Source of the DNA: Chloroflexota bacterium
GTDB lineage: Bacteria; Chloroflexota; Anaerolineae; UBA1429
Direction: 5' to 3'
DNA: 44,090 nucleotides
Assembly: GCA_012719135.1 (NCBI GenBank)
Contig: JAAYAW010000045.1
Location: 1-44,090 of the forward strand
Shown: positions 8,126-16,144 of the stretch, in pieces
How positions within the stretch are numbered: the first letter of the stretch is position 1
Layout: each line of letters begins with the position of its first letter
Made by a program: the position numbers and the translations under genes
The notes under the pieces: generated by a model
Databases searched by the model: none
What the model saw: only the letters and a program-made list of their open reading frames with translations
Told to the model about the DNA's origin: nothing

Positions 8126-9310
8126 ATGGCTGTACAGAACGGACAGGGCTATGTACTGACTCTGAGAGAGTTCGACCGGTACCTTAAGGACAAGAACCGC
8201 GAACTCGACCAGTGCGTCTCGGAGGTGAGCGAGGTCCAGGAGCGCCTCCGCGCCGAGTTCCAGCGCGAACTGGAGGCCTGGCAGGGGCTCTTTGGGTACT
8301 GCTACCCGCAGGTGGTCACGCGCCGGCCAGAACTCCCCGCGGATTTCGGCGCGTACCTGGATCGCATCGAGGCCGAGGAACGAGCCAAGCTTGAGGGCGA
8401 AGTGGCCGAGTTGAGCGAACAGCTGGCCGCGGGCAGAGAGGCGATCGACCGGGGCACGCTATCGGCCCAGGAGGCTACACGCGCCCTCCGCGCCGCGAAT
8501 CCGGGTCTGGATGCCCAGGAAGAAGCACTCAAGCGCACGATCGTCAGACTGCAGGACGAGTACACGGAGGCCTACCAGACGCTCCAGGAGGCTCGCCAGC
8601 CCTTGTTCGGGTGGCTGGCCAACGCCAGCGCCATCCGCAAGGCCAGGCGCAGCCAGGCCGAGATCAAGAAGAAGCAGGCCGAGGCGATCGCCAAGTTGCG
8701 CCAGGTTCGTCAGAACTGGCTGACCGCCGTCCAGGAGACCAGCGAAACGCAGTCCAAGCTGCGGGAGCAATGGCAGCAAGCCACCATTGACACGGCGGAG
8801 CGGCAGGCGCGCTATGACTATGTGCGCAACAACCTCGCCGAACTGGCCGCGCAGCAGGGAGTCCAGCGGGCGCTGAGTGAGATGACGGACGGGCCGTCCA
8901 TGGACGATGAACTCGGCAGCAAGCTTGGAGAGCTAGCCGAGCACAACGCCATCCGCGCGCGCTTTGAGGAGGGACTGGCGGCCACCTCCGAATGCCTGGG
9001 CCTGGTACGCGGCATCGGCACCGGCCTGGCCAAGTTCAGCGAGAGCGTCAGCCAGGTGCTCGGCGAGCAGAAACGGTACGGCCTCAAGGAGATCCAGATC
9101 GTCGTCACCAAAGAGGTCGCTGCCGTCAACCAGACCTGGGCCGCCCTGGCTGAGAAAGCCACGGATGAGGAGCGAGCGGTTGGCTCTCCGCTAGAGTTTG
9201 CGCGGATCGCGCGTACCTATGTTAACGAGCGACTTACACCGCAGGCCATAGAGCGCTTTTTCGAGACCATGGGTGACGCACTGAACCTGGCTACCAAGAC
9301 CTGGAACTAG
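8126..9310 (+). CDS. Coiled-coil protein of unknown function in the radical SAM operon
   Basis: The 394-residue soluble protein has no signal peptide or membrane helix. It is Glu/Gln/Arg/Ala-rich with long heptad-like helical stretches (about residues 75-260), then a more globular C-terminal half (about 260-394). The ATG at 8126 is 8 bases after the radical SAM stop and follows a GGGGGAGAGGG purine tract; the frame is open further upstream but that would overlap the enzyme. I do not recognise a named family. Its position between the radical SAM gene and the zinc-ribbon gene suggests a scaffold or partner for the Cys-tailed membrane protein. Confidence 0.75.
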   Translation: MAVQNGQGYVLTLREFDRYLKDKNRELDQCVSEVSEVQERLRAEFQRELEAWQGLFGYCYPQVVTRRPELPADFGAYLDRIEAEERAKLEGEVAELSEQLAAGREAIDRGTLSAQEATRALRAANPGLDAQEEALKRTIVRLQDEYTEAYQTLQEARQPLFGWLANASAIRKARRSQAEIKKKQAEAIAKLRQVRQNWLTAVQETSETQSKLREQWQQATIDTAERQARYDYVRNNLAELAAQQGVQRALSEMTDGPSMDDELGSKLGELAEHNAIRARFEEGLAATSECLGLVRGIGTGLAKFSESVSQVLGEQKRYGLKEIQIVVTKEVAAVNQTWAALAEKATDEERAVGSPLEFARIARTYVNERLTPQAIERFFETMGDALNLATKTWN

Positions 9311-9334
9311 CACACCGAATATGAGGAGCAACGC

Positions 9335-9823
9335 ATGAAGAAACTCGGCGCAGCCCTAATTGCTCTGCTATCGATTCCCTTCTTCACTTTTGGTCTCATC
9401 TTTCTGATCGCCGCCAGCTCCACGTCACGGCTGCTCACGGCGCTGGCCCTGTTGGCGATCGGCGTCGTGCTGCTGGTGGTGGGCGTGCGCCGTTTGCGTC
9501 GTCTGGCGTCCATCAGCGAGGACGCCCTGATGAGCGGGGCGGTCGAGATGGCCAGGCGCATGGGCAGCGAACTGACCGTTGCCCAGCTCCAGGCAGAGTA
9601 CAACATCCCGCAGTCGCTGGCCCAGCGCGTGATGGACAAGCTCACCGAGGCCGGCACAGCGGTGGCAGAACAGCGCGAGGATCGCGTCGTCTATGTATTC
9701 ACCGGCCTGCTCCCTGCGATGGCGCGCAAGCTCTGCCCCTACTGCGGCACAGAGCTGCCCGTCCGGGAGGCCCTTCGCAAATGTCCGAACTGCGGCGCAC
9801 AGCTGGAGATCACCAAAACCTGA
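9335..9823 (+). CDS. Small membrane protein with winged-helix-like and zinc-ribbon domains
   Basis: The 162-residue protein begins with two membrane helices (about residues 5-27 and 31-50). A cytosolic helical region of about 65 residues follows (LTVAQLQAEYNIPQSLAQRV), which looks like a winged helix-turn-helix. It ends in a zinc ribbon with C134-x2-C137 and C150-x2-C153. A ribosome site (GAGGAG) precedes the ATG. The combination suggests a membrane-tethered binding protein rather than an enzyme. It is spaced 24 bases after the coiled-coil gene and 8 bases before the peptidase gene, so it belongs to the same operon. Its target is unknown. Confidence 0.75.
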   Translation: MKKLGAALIALLSIPFFTFGLIFLIAASSTSRLLTALALLAIGVVLLVVGVRRLRRLASISEDALMSGAVEMARRMGSELTVAQLQAEYNIPQSLAQRVMDKLTEAGTAVAEQREDRVVYVFTGLLPAMARKLCPYCGTELPVREALRKCPNCGAQLEITKT

Positions 9824-9831
9824 GGATGGCG

Positions 9832-11772
9832 ATGCGCCTCCGGCGAACGCTCACCATCGCGGCAGCCTGCCTCCTGCTCGGGGCAGGCTGTCGCTTCAGT
9901 GCGCCCGCGGGTCCTCGCTCAGAGCCGCCCACAAACCTAGCCGTGCGAGAGAATCCTGCTGAGCGTGACGATCCCGCACCGACGAACCCCACGCTCGCGC
10001 CCTCTCTGGCCGCGCCCACGCCAGCGGCGCACCTGGACGTAGACCTCGCGCCCATGCCGCCGCGCGCCGGTGAGCCCCGTGGGGCCACTGAACCGATAGC
10101 CGTGGGGCCCTACAAGCTGGGAGAGCGCCGTGCCTTTGCCGTTGCGGACCTGGATACGGCGGACCATCACCCGGTGTGGGCCACATTGGCCTACACGGGA
10201 ACGCACGTCAGGATGTGGTTGGAGGAAGGGGCGTCGGCGAGCGCTGCGGACCTCGCACGGTCCGTGATGGCCATGGAGCAGCGCATCCTGCCCACCCTCG
10301 TAAGGATGTACGGATCGTCGGCCCCCGTGATCCCCCAGTATGAGGTCCTGAACCTGCGTACGGCCGGAGCCTCAGGGTACTATGTGGCGCACGCCGGATC
10401 CAGCGGAATTCACGCTGCTCCTTACTTTGTCATGAACCTGAGCGCCGGGCAGCCGGGCAGCGACCGGTACAACGCCGTTCTCGCGCACGAACTCCAGCAT
10501 CTGTGGATGGCGCGCGTGGATCCCAATGAGGATATCTGGGTGAACGAAGGGGCCTCACAGCTGGCAGAGATGCTGGCCGGGTATCCGCCACCACTGTACG
10601 ACATTCGCGCCTTTGAGGGCGACGCGTCTGTGGCGCTCAACGACTGGTCCACCGCGGCAGAGGCGGCGCACTATGGCGCCTCGTTCCTCTTCTTGTACTA
10701 CTTCTACGAGCAGTATGGAGTAGCCGGTCTGCAGCAGTGGCTGGGCGATCCGGCGGAGGGCACCCGGGCGATCGAGCATGCCCTGAACGCGCTCGATGAC
10801 ACAACCACCGCTGCCTTGTACGCGGATTGGGCGGTGGCAAACTGGCTGGATGCCCCGGGCCTGCTGGACGGCCGCGGAGGCTACCGGGACCTGGACCTGG
10901 AGATCACCTCAACGCTCACGGTGAGCGACTATCCCGCGGACCTTTGGCTCACGCTGCAGCCCTATGCCTCCCACGTGATCGAACTGCTGCCCAACGCAAC
11001 GAACCCTCTGGGGACGCTACGGATCACGATGGATGCTCCAGAAACGACGACGCTGGTGGCGGCGGATACGCGCGACGGCGAGCGGATTTGGTGGTCGAAC
11101 CGGGGGGATAGCGGACACGCCTGGATGCAGCGTGCGATCGACATCAGCGAGACGAGGGAGGCCTGGCTCACCTTCGACCTCTGGTACGACATCGAGCCCG
11201 GCTGGGACTATGCGGGCGTGCGCGTATCCACAGACGGAGGCAGCACGTGGGCCTGGCTTGAAGGCCAGCACTCCGTCACGCCACCTGCCGGTACCGGCGC
11301 GCCGACGCATGTGTACACCGGCGCCTCCGGCGACGGGCCTGACGGCGGCCCGAGCTGGGTGCGGGAGCGCATCGACCTGACACCCTACGCCGAACGAGAG
11401 ATCCTGCTGAGATGGGACATGTACACGGACGACGGGACCAACCGCCCGGGCCTGTGTCTCCGCGGGATCGGGATCGAGCAGATCGGATGGAACGACACCC
11501 CAGATGCGGTAGGGGGATGGGAGCTTTCCGGGTTCGCGCCGATAGCGAATCGCATCCCGGTCTCCTTCAGCGTTCAGGCGGTGGTGTATGGGGCGGGGCA
11601 CCCGACGGTACACCGGCTCGAGACCGGGGACGGCACACGGGAGTGGCTCCTGGAAGAGGGGGATGACGACGTCGACAGGGTGGTGCTCATCATCAGCGCG
11701 CTGACGGAGCCAACGGGCCCCAAGAGCACGGAGCAGCTGCCCTACCTCCTGACGGTGCAGCCGGTGCCCTAG
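9832..11772 (+). CDS. Exported HExxH metallopeptidase, immune inhibitor A-like (M6-like)
   Basis: The 646-residue protein has a signal peptide ending near a Cys (LGAGC), so it may be a lipoprotein, then a Pro-rich spacer. The peptidase domain carries H219-E-L-Q-H223 and a downstream Glu at about 239 in WVNEGASQLAE, the expected zinc ligands of a gluzincin-type peptidase. The C-terminal half has beta-sandwich modules with VRVSTDGGSTW, as in the MAM-like domains of immune inhibitor A. I chose the ATG at 9832 because TGAGG lies 6 bases upstream; the ATG at 9826 is also possible. It is the last gene of the rightward run and could trim a surface-exposed domain, but it may equally be a scavenging protease. 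Confidence 0.75.
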   Translation: MRLRRTLTIAAACLLLGAGCRFSAPAGPRSEPPTNLAVRENPAERDDPAPTNPTLAPSLAAPTPAAHLDVDLAPMPPRAGEPRGATEPIAVGPYKLGERRAFAVADLDTADHHPVWATLAYTGTHVRMWLEEGASASAADLARSVMAMEQRILPTLVRMYGSSAPVIPQYEVLNLRTAGASGYYVAHAGSSGIHAAPYFVMNLSAGQPGSDRYNAVLAHELQHLWMARVDPNEDIWVNEGASQLAEMLAGYPPPLYDIRAFEGDASVALNDWSTAAEAAHYGASFLFLYYFYEQYGVAGLQQWLGDPAEGTRAIEHALNALDDTTTAALYADWAVANWLDAPGLLDGRGGYRDLDLEITSTLTVSDYPADLWLTLQPYASHVIELLPNATNPLGTLRITMDAPETTTLVAADTRDGERIWWSNRGDSGHAWMQRAIDISETREAWLTFDLWYDIEPGWDYAGVRVSTDGGSTWAWLEGQHSVTPPAGTGAPTHVYTGASGDGPDGGPSWVRERIDLTPYAEREILLRWDMYTDDGTNRPGLCLRGIGIEQIGWNDTPDAVGGWELSGFAPIANRIPVSFSVQAVVYGAGHPTVHRLETGDGTREWLLEEGDDDVDRVVLIISALTEPTGPKSTEQLPYLLTVQPVP

Positions 11773-11790
11773 GCACACACATCCGCGAAC

Positions 11791-13161
11791 CTACAGCAGG
11801 CCTGCCAGCCTTTCCCCGAGCGCCGGCAGGTCTTGATCGGCCACGGTGCGCAGGTCGAGGACCACACGATCATCCTGGATGCGGGCGATCACGGGCGGGT
11901 CACCGGACCGAAGCTGTTCGGCCAGCCATTCGGCATGGCCCGCCGGCAGCGCCAGCAGGGCGGTGGGGAGGGACTCGCCGGGCAGCGAACCCCCGCCGAC
12001 CGTGGATAGGCCGGGCATCACCTCGCAGCCTTCCGCGCGCGAGCCGAGTGCGGCCAACAACTCCCGAGCTGCTCGCTCGATATCCTCGGCAGAGCGCGAC
12101 ATCATGCGCCAGACGGGGATCTCCTCAACCGCTTCGCCCCGCAGATAGTGCAGCAGGTTCGCCTGAATCCCCGCAAGCGTAGCCTTGTCCACGCGTAGAG
12201 CACGGGTGAGGGGATGCTCCCGTAGCCGCCGGATCAGGTCCGCCGAGCCGACGATCATTCCGGCCTGCGGACCGCCCAACAGCTTGTCGCCGCTGAACGT
12301 CACAAGATCGGCACCATCCGCGAGGCTCTCGGGCACAGTGGGCTCATGGTGAAGCCCATACCGGGCCGTATCAAGCAGGGTGCCGCTCCCCAGATCCTCC
12401 AGGCAGAGCAGGCCGCGTCCGTGGGCCAGTTCGGCCAGATCGCGCAAGGGCGCCTGGTGGACAAAGCCTTCCATGCGGTAGTTGCTGGTATGGACACGCA
12501 ACAGCGCGACAGTTCGCTCGCCGATGGCGCAGCCATAGTCCTGGAGGTAGGTGCGGTTGGTCGTACCCACCTCCACCAGGTCGGCCCCACTCTGCGCCAT
12601 CACATCGGGGATCCGAAAGCCGCCGCCGATCTCCACCAGCTGTCCCCTGGAGATCACCACCTCTCGATCCCGCGCCAGAGCAGAGAGCACCAGCAGGACG
12701 GCACCGGCGTTGTTGTTCACCACCAGCGCGGCTTCGGCTCCGGTCAGCCTGCGCAGCAGGCTCTCCGCGTGCACGTACCGGGAGCCCCGGCTACCGGCGG
12801 CCAGGTCGTACTCCAGGTTGCTGTACCCGGAGGCCGCTCGGCGCATCGCCTCCAGAACGGCAGCGCTCAACGGGGCGCGGCCGAGGTTGGTGTGCAGGAT
12901 CACACCGGTTGCATTGATGACCGGATGGAGCGTGGGCTCGCCTGCGGCGCCCGCCAGCGACAGAGCCCGCGCGAGGAGGTCCAGAGTGGCGGGGCACGCA
13001 GCGCCGGCCAGGATGCTTTCACGCGCCTCAGCCAGGGCGCTGCGCAGCGCGTCCACGGCGAGATCTCTTCCCGCCGATGCGACCAGGGCCTCCCCCTGGG
13101 AAGTATGAAGAAGCGCATCTACCGCCGGCAGGGCGCGCAGCCGCTCGTTCGTATCATCCAT
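11791..13161 (-). CDS. selA: L-seryl-tRNA(Sec) selenium transferase
   Basis: The 456-residue PLP enzyme converts seryl-tRNA(Sec) to selenocysteyl-tRNA(Sec) using selenophosphate. The family core is complete: NATGVILHTNLGRAPL (about 83-98), the VVNNNAGAV loop, and the PLP Lys at about 293 in TFSGDKLLGGPQAG. Length matches E. coli SelA. The ATG at 13161 was chosen because GGAG lies just upstream, and it begins 4 bases after the ferredoxin stop. The gene is therefore the last member of a molybdopterin-oxidoreductase operon. No selB, selD or tRNA-Sec is visible in the window, and the oxidoreductase here does not use selenocysteine. Confidence 0.93.
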   Translation of the reverse strand: MDDTNERLRALPAVDALLHTSQGEALVASAGRDLAVDALRSALAEARESILAGAACPATLDLLARALSLAGAAGEPTLHPVINATGVILHTNLGRAPLSAAVLEAMRRAASGYSNLEYDLAAGSRGSRYVHAESLLRRLTGAEAALVVNNNAGAVLLVLSALARDREVVISRGQLVEIGGGFRIPDVMAQSGADLVEVGTTNRTYLQDYGCAIGERTVALLRVHTSNYRMEGFVHQAPLRDLAELAHGRGLLCLEDLGSGTLLDTARYGLHHEPTVPESLADGADLVTFSGDKLLGGPQAGMIVGSADLIRRLREHPLTRALRVDKATLAGIQANLLHYLRGEAVEEIPVWRMMSRSAEDIERAARELLAALGSRAEGCEVMPGLSTVGGGSLPGESLPTALLALPAGHAEWLAEQLRSGDPPVIARIQDDRVVLDLRTVADQDLPALGERLAGLL

Positions 13162-13165
13162 CAAT

Positions 13166-13711
13166 CTACTCCTCTCCGTCAGGCGGCCGCACGAGATATC
13201 GGACGCGAGGCCCGATTCCCCGATCATCCCAGCCAGGATCGATGACGCGCGGGCGGCTCAGCTCCGACGCAGGGCCATAGTAGAGCGCCCGCATCGGGCA
13301 GGCACGGACACAGGTCGGCCCGATCCCGGAGGCTACCTCATCAGCACACCCATCGCACTTTGTAGCGCGCCCGCCGGGATCGATCGAGATAGTACCGAAC
13401 GGGCAACTGGCCACACAGGCCCCGCAACCGGTGCAGAGCCCCGGATCGATCTGAACCCACTGGCCCACTCGTCCGATGGCGTCCACAGGACAGACGCCGA
13501 AGCAGGGGGCCTCAGTACAGTGGAAGCAGTGCATGGGCCTGAAAGTCAGTTGTACCGCCGGGAAGCGCCCGCCCTCGGCGCGCTCCACCCAGAGCCAATC
13601 CAGGTCATCCGGCACGCCGGCGCGATCCTTGCAGGCGATCACACAGGTGAAACAGCCCGTGCAACGGGCCAGATCGATGGTGAACACGTCCCCTGCGTCA
13701 CGGCCGGGCAT
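13166..13711 (-). CDS. Four-cluster ferredoxin subunit, DmsB/NrfC-like
   Basis: The 181-residue protein carries sixteen Cys in four [4Fe-4S] motifs: C17-x2-C-x2-C-x3-C first, then CFHCTEAPCFGVCP, CTGCGACVASCP, and a last split motif CDGC...CVRACP. This is the electron-transfer subunit typical of DMSO-reductase-family enzymes. The start at 13711 (MPGRDAGD) overlaps the oxidoreductase stop by 14 bases; longer upstream readings would lie wholly inside that gene. It has no Tat signal or membrane anchor, and no DmsC/NrfD-like anchor is encoded nearby, so the complex is probably soluble and cytoplasmic. Confidence 0.88.
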   Translation of the reverse strand: MPGRDAGDVFTIDLARCTGCFTCVIACKDRAGVPDDLDWLWVERAEGGRFPAVQLTFRPMHCFHCTEAPCFGVCPVDAIGRVGQWVQIDPGLCTGCGACVASCPFGTISIDPGGRATKCDGCADEVASGIGPTCVRACPMRALYYGPASELSRPRVIDPGWDDRGIGPRVRYLVRPPDGEE

Positions 13712-15800
13712 CTTCACGCTCCACCTGCACCCAGTTGCTGTGAGTCGTTGGCCCGCCGGTGGGGGAGAGCGTCGTGGCGGTGAGGGTGTTGGCGCAGCCT
13801 CCTTCATCGATGCCGCCATCCCCCAGCAGCAGCCAGGCGCCCTGGGCCACCGAGACGACCCCCGGCATGATCCGCTCCGTTACATACGCCCTGATGCGAA
13901 TGACTCCTCCCGGTGCCGATACGCGCACCGGTACCCCCTCGGTGATGTTGCGGGGAGCGGCATCCGCCGGGTTGATCCACACCGCGTGCGGTTCCACGCG
14001 CTGCAGCCAGGGGTTTGCGGCCAGGCAGGAGTTGGAGCGCGCCTTGTGGTGCGGGGTGAGGAGTTGCAGCGGATAATCCGGCGCCGGCGCCTTCTGCGGT
14101 ACGTAGGCTGCGACCAGCGGCAGGCCGACATCCAGGGCTTCCGGGTTGGATAGTTCGATGCGGCCCGAGCGCGTACTCAGGGCGTGCTCATCCGGATTCT
14201 GGCGGTAGTCGGCGAGTTCGACGCGCGGTGCCGGGTCGCAACGCAGAATCCCCGCCTCGCGAGCGGCATCCCAGGGCAGCGGACTGCTGCGCCGGATCTC
14301 ATCAAGCCAGGCAGCCTCATCCCTGCCCCGGGTGTAGGCCTGTCCGATGCCCAGGCGTTCGGCCAGCCGGGACATGACCCAGTAGTCGCTCTTGGCCTCG
14401 CCCGCGGGCGCGAGCGCCTGCCGGCTGTCGAACAGGTGGGCATCATGCCCCCACGAAGTCACCAGATCCGCGCGCTCCATCTCCATGCTCGCAGGGAGGA
14501 CCAGATCGGCCTGGCGCGCAGTCGGGGTAAAGAACGGGTCCTGAACCACCACAAAGGGCACCTGGGCCAACGCGGCGACGCAGGCCAGGCTCTCCTGGCT
14601 GCGGTTCACCAAGTTGCTGGCGACCACATAGAGGACACGTGGCGGTGGCTCGAGCCGCCCGCCCAGGATCGCCGGTGCCCAGGAGCCAGGCGGCAGCATC
14701 CTACCCGGCGCATAGGGCCCCCAAGGCAAAGGAGCCAGATCGAAGAGGCTGCCGGAGCGACCACCATAGCCCCCCAATCCACCGCCGCACAGTCCCACGT
14801 TGCCGCTCAGGCAGGCAAGCGAGATCAAGGCGCGGGCGGATTGCTCGCCGGAGACCGTGCGTTGCGGGCCCCACCCGGCGAGCAGTGCCGCGGGCCGATC
14901 GGTCGCATAGCGCCGCGCCAGCGAGCGGATCGCGGCCGCGGAGACTCCGGTGATCGGCTCGGCCCACTCCGGCGTCCGAGGATCCCCGCCATCCTCACCC
15001 AGCACATAGGCGCGATAGTCCTCCAAGCCGGACACACAGCGACCGAGAAAGCCGGCATCCTCCAGGCCGTCACTCAGTATGACCCAGGCCATGGCGGCAG
15101 CGAGGGCGGCGTCCGTTCCCGGCCGGAGCGGAATCCATTCATCGGCCAGGACGCCGGTATCGGTATAGCGCGGATCCACCAGCACGATGCGGGCGCCCCG
15201 ATCGCGCGCCTCTGCAACAAAGTGCGCCGTATTCGGCCCCATTTGCGTCTCGGCAGGGTTATTGCCCCAGAGCACAATCAGGCGGCTCTCCAGGAGCGTC
15301 GCACGATCCGAGCCGGAGAGGTGTCGCCCGACCATCCAGCGGTGAGCCCTGAGCACGTTGTGCACGGACATGTTCCCATCGATCCCCGTCACGGGGCCAA
15401 GGAACGAGAAAAAGCGACGCGAAGCCTCCGCGCCCGAGATGCCCCGCCCTGAAAGGGCTCCGGCTCCTGTGGCGTGAAGGATGGCCGCTGCTCCGTCTTT
15501 GGCGAGGGTTTCCCGCAGCCGCGTGGCGATGACGTCCAGCGCCTCATCCCAGGAGGCCGCCGCCCATGAGCCGGCCCCGCGCGGTCCGCTGTGTACCATG
15601 GGATGGAGCAGGCGCTCCGGTGCGTTCAGCGCGCGGCGGTGAGCACGCCCGCGCAGGCAGGGAACCAAGCGAGGCATAGCCGTCGAATCGGGCCGGCCGG
15701 CAGGCGTGTCTATCCGGACGAGGCGCCCGTTCTCGACGCAGGCCACCAGTTCACAGCGGCTGCCACAATCCAGGGTGCAGGTGAAAGGGATGCGTTCCAC
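13698..15800 (-). CDS. Molybdopterin oxidoreductase, DMSO reductase family
   Basis: The 700-residue catalytic subunit has an N-terminal [4Fe-4S] site (C8, C12, C16, C48), the molybdopterin-binding core (VLWGNNPAETQMGPNTAHF, LVDPRYTDT) and the C-terminal dinucleotide-binding domain (LLTPHHKARSNS). At the Mo-ligand position the sequence reads GNMSVHN, so Ser145 is the likely ligand, as in DMSO/TMAO-type reductases, not Cys or selenocysteine. There is no Tat signal, which points to a cytoplasmic enzyme. The start codon is GTG, 6 bases after the preceding stop and with a weak ribosome site. Substrate is unknown; polysulfide, thiosulfate, DMSO-like and oxyanion reductases share this fold. Confidence 0.87.
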   Translation of the reverse strand: MERIPFTCTLDCGSRCELVACVENGRLVRIDTPAGRPDSTAMPRLVPCLRGRAHRRALNAPERLLHPMVHSGPRGAGSWAAASWDEALDVIATRLRETLAKDGAAAILHATGAGALSGRGISGAEASRRFFSFLGPVTGIDGNMSVHNVLRAHRWMVGRHLSGSDRATLLESRLIVLWGNNPAETQMGPNTAHFVAEARDRGARIVLVDPRYTDTGVLADEWIPLRPGTDAALAAAMAWVILSDGLEDAGFLGRCVSGLEDYRAYVLGEDGGDPRTPEWAEPITGVSAAAIRSLARRYATDRPAALLAGWGPQRTVSGEQSARALISLACLSGNVGLCGGGLGGYGGRSGSLFDLAPLPWGPYAPGRMLPPGSWAPAILGGRLEPPPRVLYVVASNLVNRSQESLACVAALAQVPFVVVQDPFFTPTARQADLVLPASMEMERADLVTSWGHDAHLFDSRQALAPAGEAKSDYWVMSRLAERLGIGQAYTRGRDEAAWLDEIRRSSPLPWDAAREAGILRCDPAPRVELADYRQNPDEHALSTRSGRIELSNPEALDVGLPLVAAYVPQKAPAPDYPLQLLTPHHKARSNSCLAANPWLQRVEPHAVWINPADAAPRNITEGVPVRVSAPGGVIRIRAYVTERIMPGVVSVAQGAWLLLGDGGIDEGGCANTLTATTLSPTGGPTTHSNWVQVEREDARP

Positions 15801-15806
15801 GAGCGC

Positions 15807-16136
15807 CTACAAGTCGGGTGGGGGGACGAGCGCAAAACTCCAGCCAAAGGTGCGCATGTCGATCGAGCCGTCGGCCCGGAAACTGACGCCCTCGTCTTCG
15901 AGCAAAGCCCTCTGCAACTCTTCGCCCTCTCCCGATCCGCGCTTGGTGATCTCCCCTCCGGCCGTAACGACCCGGTGCCAGGGATATCCCTCCGGACAGC
16001 TTCTCATCGCCCATCCGACAACCCGCGCACCGCGAGGCATGCCCAGGGCCCTGGCCATCTCGCCGTAGGAGACCACGTGCCCGGCGGGCACCTGGGCGAG
16101 GAGGTCATAGATGCGCTGATACAGGTTGCCTTCCAT
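15807..16136 (-). CDS. Alkyltransferase-like DNA repair protein (ATL)
   Basis: The 109-residue protein is the C-terminal DNA-binding domain of O6-alkylguanine-DNA alkyltransferase, but the acceptor Cys is replaced: the usual PCHRV motif reads PWHRV, with Trp at residue 53. That substitution defines alkyltransferase-like proteins, which flip and flag O6-alkylguanine for nucleotide excision repair instead of removing the alkyl group. The Arg-finger helix (GARVVGWAM) and the helix-turn-helix (VVSYGEMARALGMP) are intact. It sits 8 bases after the tsaD stop in the same operon. Confidence 0.88.
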   Translation of the reverse strand: MEGNLYQRIYDLLAQVPAGHVVSYGEMARALGMPRGARVVGWAMRSCPEGYPWHRVVTAGGEITKRGSGEGEELQRALLEDEGVSFRADGSIDMRTFGWSFALVPPPDL

Positions 16137-16144
16137 ACGGCCTC

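Noticed and set aside
11773-11790. Terminator between the convergent peptidase and selA genes
   Set aside because: Only 18 bases separate the stops and they hold no hairpin or T-tract.
13698-15800. Selenocysteine codon in the molybdopterin oxidoreductase, suggested by adjacent selA
   Set aside because: The frame has no internal UGA and the ligand position is Ser145.
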